From contig BDDC01001617.1 of the NCBI GenBank assembly GCA_001662425.1, positions 2,646-22,902 of the forward strand: a DNA stretch of 20,257 nucleotides. The letters are read 5' to 3'. Shown here in pieces: positions 19,201 to 20,257 of the stretch. Position 1 is the first letter of the stretch, and each line of letters begins with the position of its first letter. A program made the translations under genes and the position numbers. The stretch is from Chlamydomonas sphaeroides. Its lineage: Eukaryota > Chlorophyta > Chlorophyceae > Chlamydomonadales > Chlamydomonadaceae. Below the pieces are notes generated by a model. The model did no database searches, was not told the DNA's origin, and saw only the letters and a list, made by a program, of their open reading frames with translations.

Positions 19201-20138
19201 AGCCGCTGGCGAAAGGCCTGGCAGGGGCGCAGTCGGGGCGGGAACTTTGGCGCCGAGCACGCGAGGCCCTCTCCGGCCCCGCTGCACCCTCACAGCACGC
19301 CCTGATGACCACACGTGCCACAGCGCGCCCTGCGCTTGGCTGCACCCCAGCACTCCGTCTCGGCATTGAACCCAACTCCCCTGTGGTGCTAGCCCATGCC
19401 GCGGCCCAAACCCGCCAACCGCCCAGCCCGCGCCCACGCCTGCCATTCGGGGGCCCCCACGCTCAGCCCGCCCGCCCCACCTTCCACTGCGGCCGTGCGA
19501 CCAGCTCCCGGTGGTGCGAGCAGCCGAACCGGCGCGCCTCCGTGGCCGCCAGCTCGGCCGCCAGCGCCGCGCCCGAGGTGGACCGCAGCGCCTCCATGAG
19601 GGAGGCCAGGAAGATGGCCTGAGGGGAGGGGCGCATCATGGAAGAGCGGCGGCGCAGGGTGGAAGGAAGAGGGTTGCGGGCGTAAGAGCGTGCATGTGCG
19701 TAGAAGAGCCATCATGCCGGCACGGCGCTTGCGCTGGTGGCCAGACCAAGCCTTTCCCTGCTGCCATGGCCGTGGCGTTCCAGCCGCTCGCCCGCGATCC
19801 TGGACCAACGTACGGTGCGGTACGCCATGAGTCACCACCCCGCTGGCTCGCCTGCTTGAAGTGGTGGCCGATGCGGTTGAGGTCGTCGTCGTGCAGCGTG
19901 CCCTGCCGGTCCTTGACCGTGATCTGAGCGGTCGGGAGCAGGGGCAAGGGCAGGGACCGGGCAGCGGCATGAAGCCGGTGCAGGGAGGGCGCCACGCACC
20001 ACGTGTGCCTTCCCCCACCCGCGCCCCCAGCGATCAGAGGCCCGTGCCGCCGTACTGCCGTACATAGAACTGCTGCTGCTTGGCCAGGAAGTAGGCGCGC
20101 ATGTCGGACATGTTGTCCGGGTCGGTCCGCTCCACAGC
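9235..20138 (-). CDS. FANCM: FANCM/Mph1/Hef-family DNA repair helicase with a very long tail and C-terminal PHD finger (5' end outside window)
   Basis: Seventeen exons are visible on the minus strand: 20138-20064, 19923-19852, 19618-19481, 19217-19155, 18748-18560, 18405-18323, 18021-17814, 17694-17623, 17491-17376, 17152-17104, 16945-16881, 16618-16519, 16367-13032, 12786-10997, 10833-10513, 10338-10152 and 9906-9235 (TGA). Every junction keeps the frame, for 2511 residues. FANCM remodels stalled replication forks, moves branches and limits crossovers in the nucleus. Exons 1-4 fit the linker between the two lobes (for example RYRNPKMRRLE). Exons 5-9 give lobe 2: motif IV VIIFTTYREQ, motif V ATCIGEEGLDLPE, then VDLIVCYDS and motif VI QRMGRTGRHRDGR. 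Exons 10-11 continue the family pattern (HFDLYRHSPPMLP). Exon 13 begins with basic NLS-like clusters and starts a disordered tail of about 1700 residues (exons 13-14). Exon 15 (FFEEEADLSGSDSGEG, DVYDSSFVTE) and exon 16 (MMAVYAAPLLATQ) resemble the conserved FANCM C-terminal block. Exon 17 holds an acidic run and a PHD finger. The family is firm; the exon 16-17 link is less so. Confidence 0.88.
9361..9480 (-). other. PHD finger coding segment (C4HC3)
   Basis: Forty residues run from the first to the last Cys, with the pattern C-x2-C-x8-C-x2-C-x4-H-x2-C, then WYC-x2-C. The core LVLCDGCDCGAH matches the PHD consensus, and a conserved Trp lies two residues before the seventh zinc ligand. PHD fingers fold around two zinc ions and usually read histone H3 tails. 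It follows an acidic Gly/Glu/Asp/Ser-rich stretch and precedes about 40 residues rich in Gly, Ala and Arg that end in EWISVRR. Confidence 0.92.
9916..9983. repeat. 17-bp minisatellite, four copies, next to a splice acceptor
   Basis: GGCGGGCGGGGTAGCAC (plus strand) is repeated at 9916-9932 (one mismatch), 9933-9949, 9950-9966 and 9967-9983. It lies in the last intron of the helicase gene, starting 8 bases from the acceptor dinucleotide at 9907-9908. On the minus strand each unit is a pyrimidine-rich block like the tract just before the acceptor. Confidence 0.92.
13261..13296. repeat. Hexanucleotide repeat GCCGTC x6 in helicase exon 13
   Basis: Six perfect copies lie inside the large exon. On the minus strand they encode an Ala-Thr dipeptide run in the disordered tail. 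CTG/CAG runs encoding Gln stretches lie on both sides, at about 13218-13246 and 13361-13376. These tracts are likely length-variable between strains. Confidence 0.9.
14394..14444. repeat. Coding hexanucleotide repeats (CTGGCC x4, CTGGTG x4)
   Basis: Two adjoining 6-bp arrays in helicase exon 13 encode, on the minus strand, alternating Gln-His followed by alternating Gln-Gly. The tract sits within the Trp-containing part of the tail. Confidence 0.9.
19051..19098. repeat. 12-bp tandem repeat ACACATGTAGCC x4 in an intron
   Basis: Four copies (the last with one mismatch) lie inside the 406-base intron 19154-18749 of the helicase gene, the longest intron in the visible part of that gene. Each unit contains the palindrome ACATGT. 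Confidence 0.92.
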
Positions 20139-20257
20139 CTGGGGCGGGGAAGGGGTACGTGGGTCTTGTACGCGTACAAGGCGTACGCGGGGGGCCGGCA
20201 AATCAGCACTGCTGATGCACAGCAGAGTGGGCCGCTGCAGCGGGTCCCCAGCGGCCC
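20139..20257. other. Right edge: probably intron of the helicase gene
   Basis: The acceptor ...CCGCCCCAG directly precedes the exon ending at 20138, so the last 119 bases read as intron on the minus strand. No recognisable helicase coding sequence is present. A palindromic stretch rich in GTACGCGTAC occurs near 20168-20177. A further exon at the extreme edge cannot be excluded. Confidence 0.5.

Noticed and set aside
1..20257. tRNA, rRNA, CRISPR or bacterial operon features
   Set aside because: No cloverleaf, rRNA core or spaced direct-repeat array was seen, and the gene structure is plainly eukaryotic.

Overview
The window looks like nuclear DNA of a green alga, most likely a volvocine such as Chlamydomonas or a close relative. 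The coding sequence is extremely GC-rich, with Ala/Gly/Pro-rich homopolymer runs. The genes are cut by many short introns (about 65-400 nt, GT-AG with strong donors), and the intergenic DNA is visibly less GC-rich. A TGTAA poly(A) signal, the usual volvocine form, sits where expected after one gene. The genus is an inference. All exon boundaries below were read by eye from splice consensus, reading-frame phase and protein-family fit; there is no transcript evidence.

Layout, left to right. (1) 1-296, plus: the 3' end of a gene for a WSC-domain (carbohydrate-binding) protein with a proline-rich tail. (2) 297-1974: gene-poor DNA with one doubtful minus-strand ORF (590-976), short degenerate repeats and candidate poly(A) signals. 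(3) 1975-4607, minus: a complete protein kinase gene of about 520 residues, with a hydrophobic N-terminus and unusual catalytic-loop residues. (4) 4608-5298: a head-to-head intergenic region that should hold two divergent promoters. (5) 5299-8113, plus: a six-exon gene for a roughly 650-690-residue protein of unknown family, with one hydrophobic segment and two ATG8-interacting-like motifs. (6) 8114-9234: the 3' ends of two convergent genes, including a TGTAA signal and a perfect 11-bp hairpin. (7) 9235 to beyond the right edge, minus: a very large FANCM/Mph1/Hef-family DNA repair helicase gene. Seventeen phase-consistent exons are visible, encoding 2511 residues.

The helicase gene is the main interest. 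The second helicase lobe (motifs IV, V and VI) is clear. The first lobe lies outside the window. Downstream is a disordered tail of about 2100 residues. It has about 16-17 GW/WG dipeptides, at least five SUMO-interacting-like motifs, a duplicated internal module and several short Phe-rich motifs. The tail then reaches an acidic FANCM-type C-terminal block (exons 15-16), and the model finishes with an acidic stretch and a C4HC3 PHD finger (exon 17). An RGG-rich insert also sits inside the helicase lobe. If the splice model holds, this is a FANCM with a chromatin-reader finger at the end, where the animal protein has its ERCC4-like domain. The neighbouring genes do not form a pathway with it that I can see.
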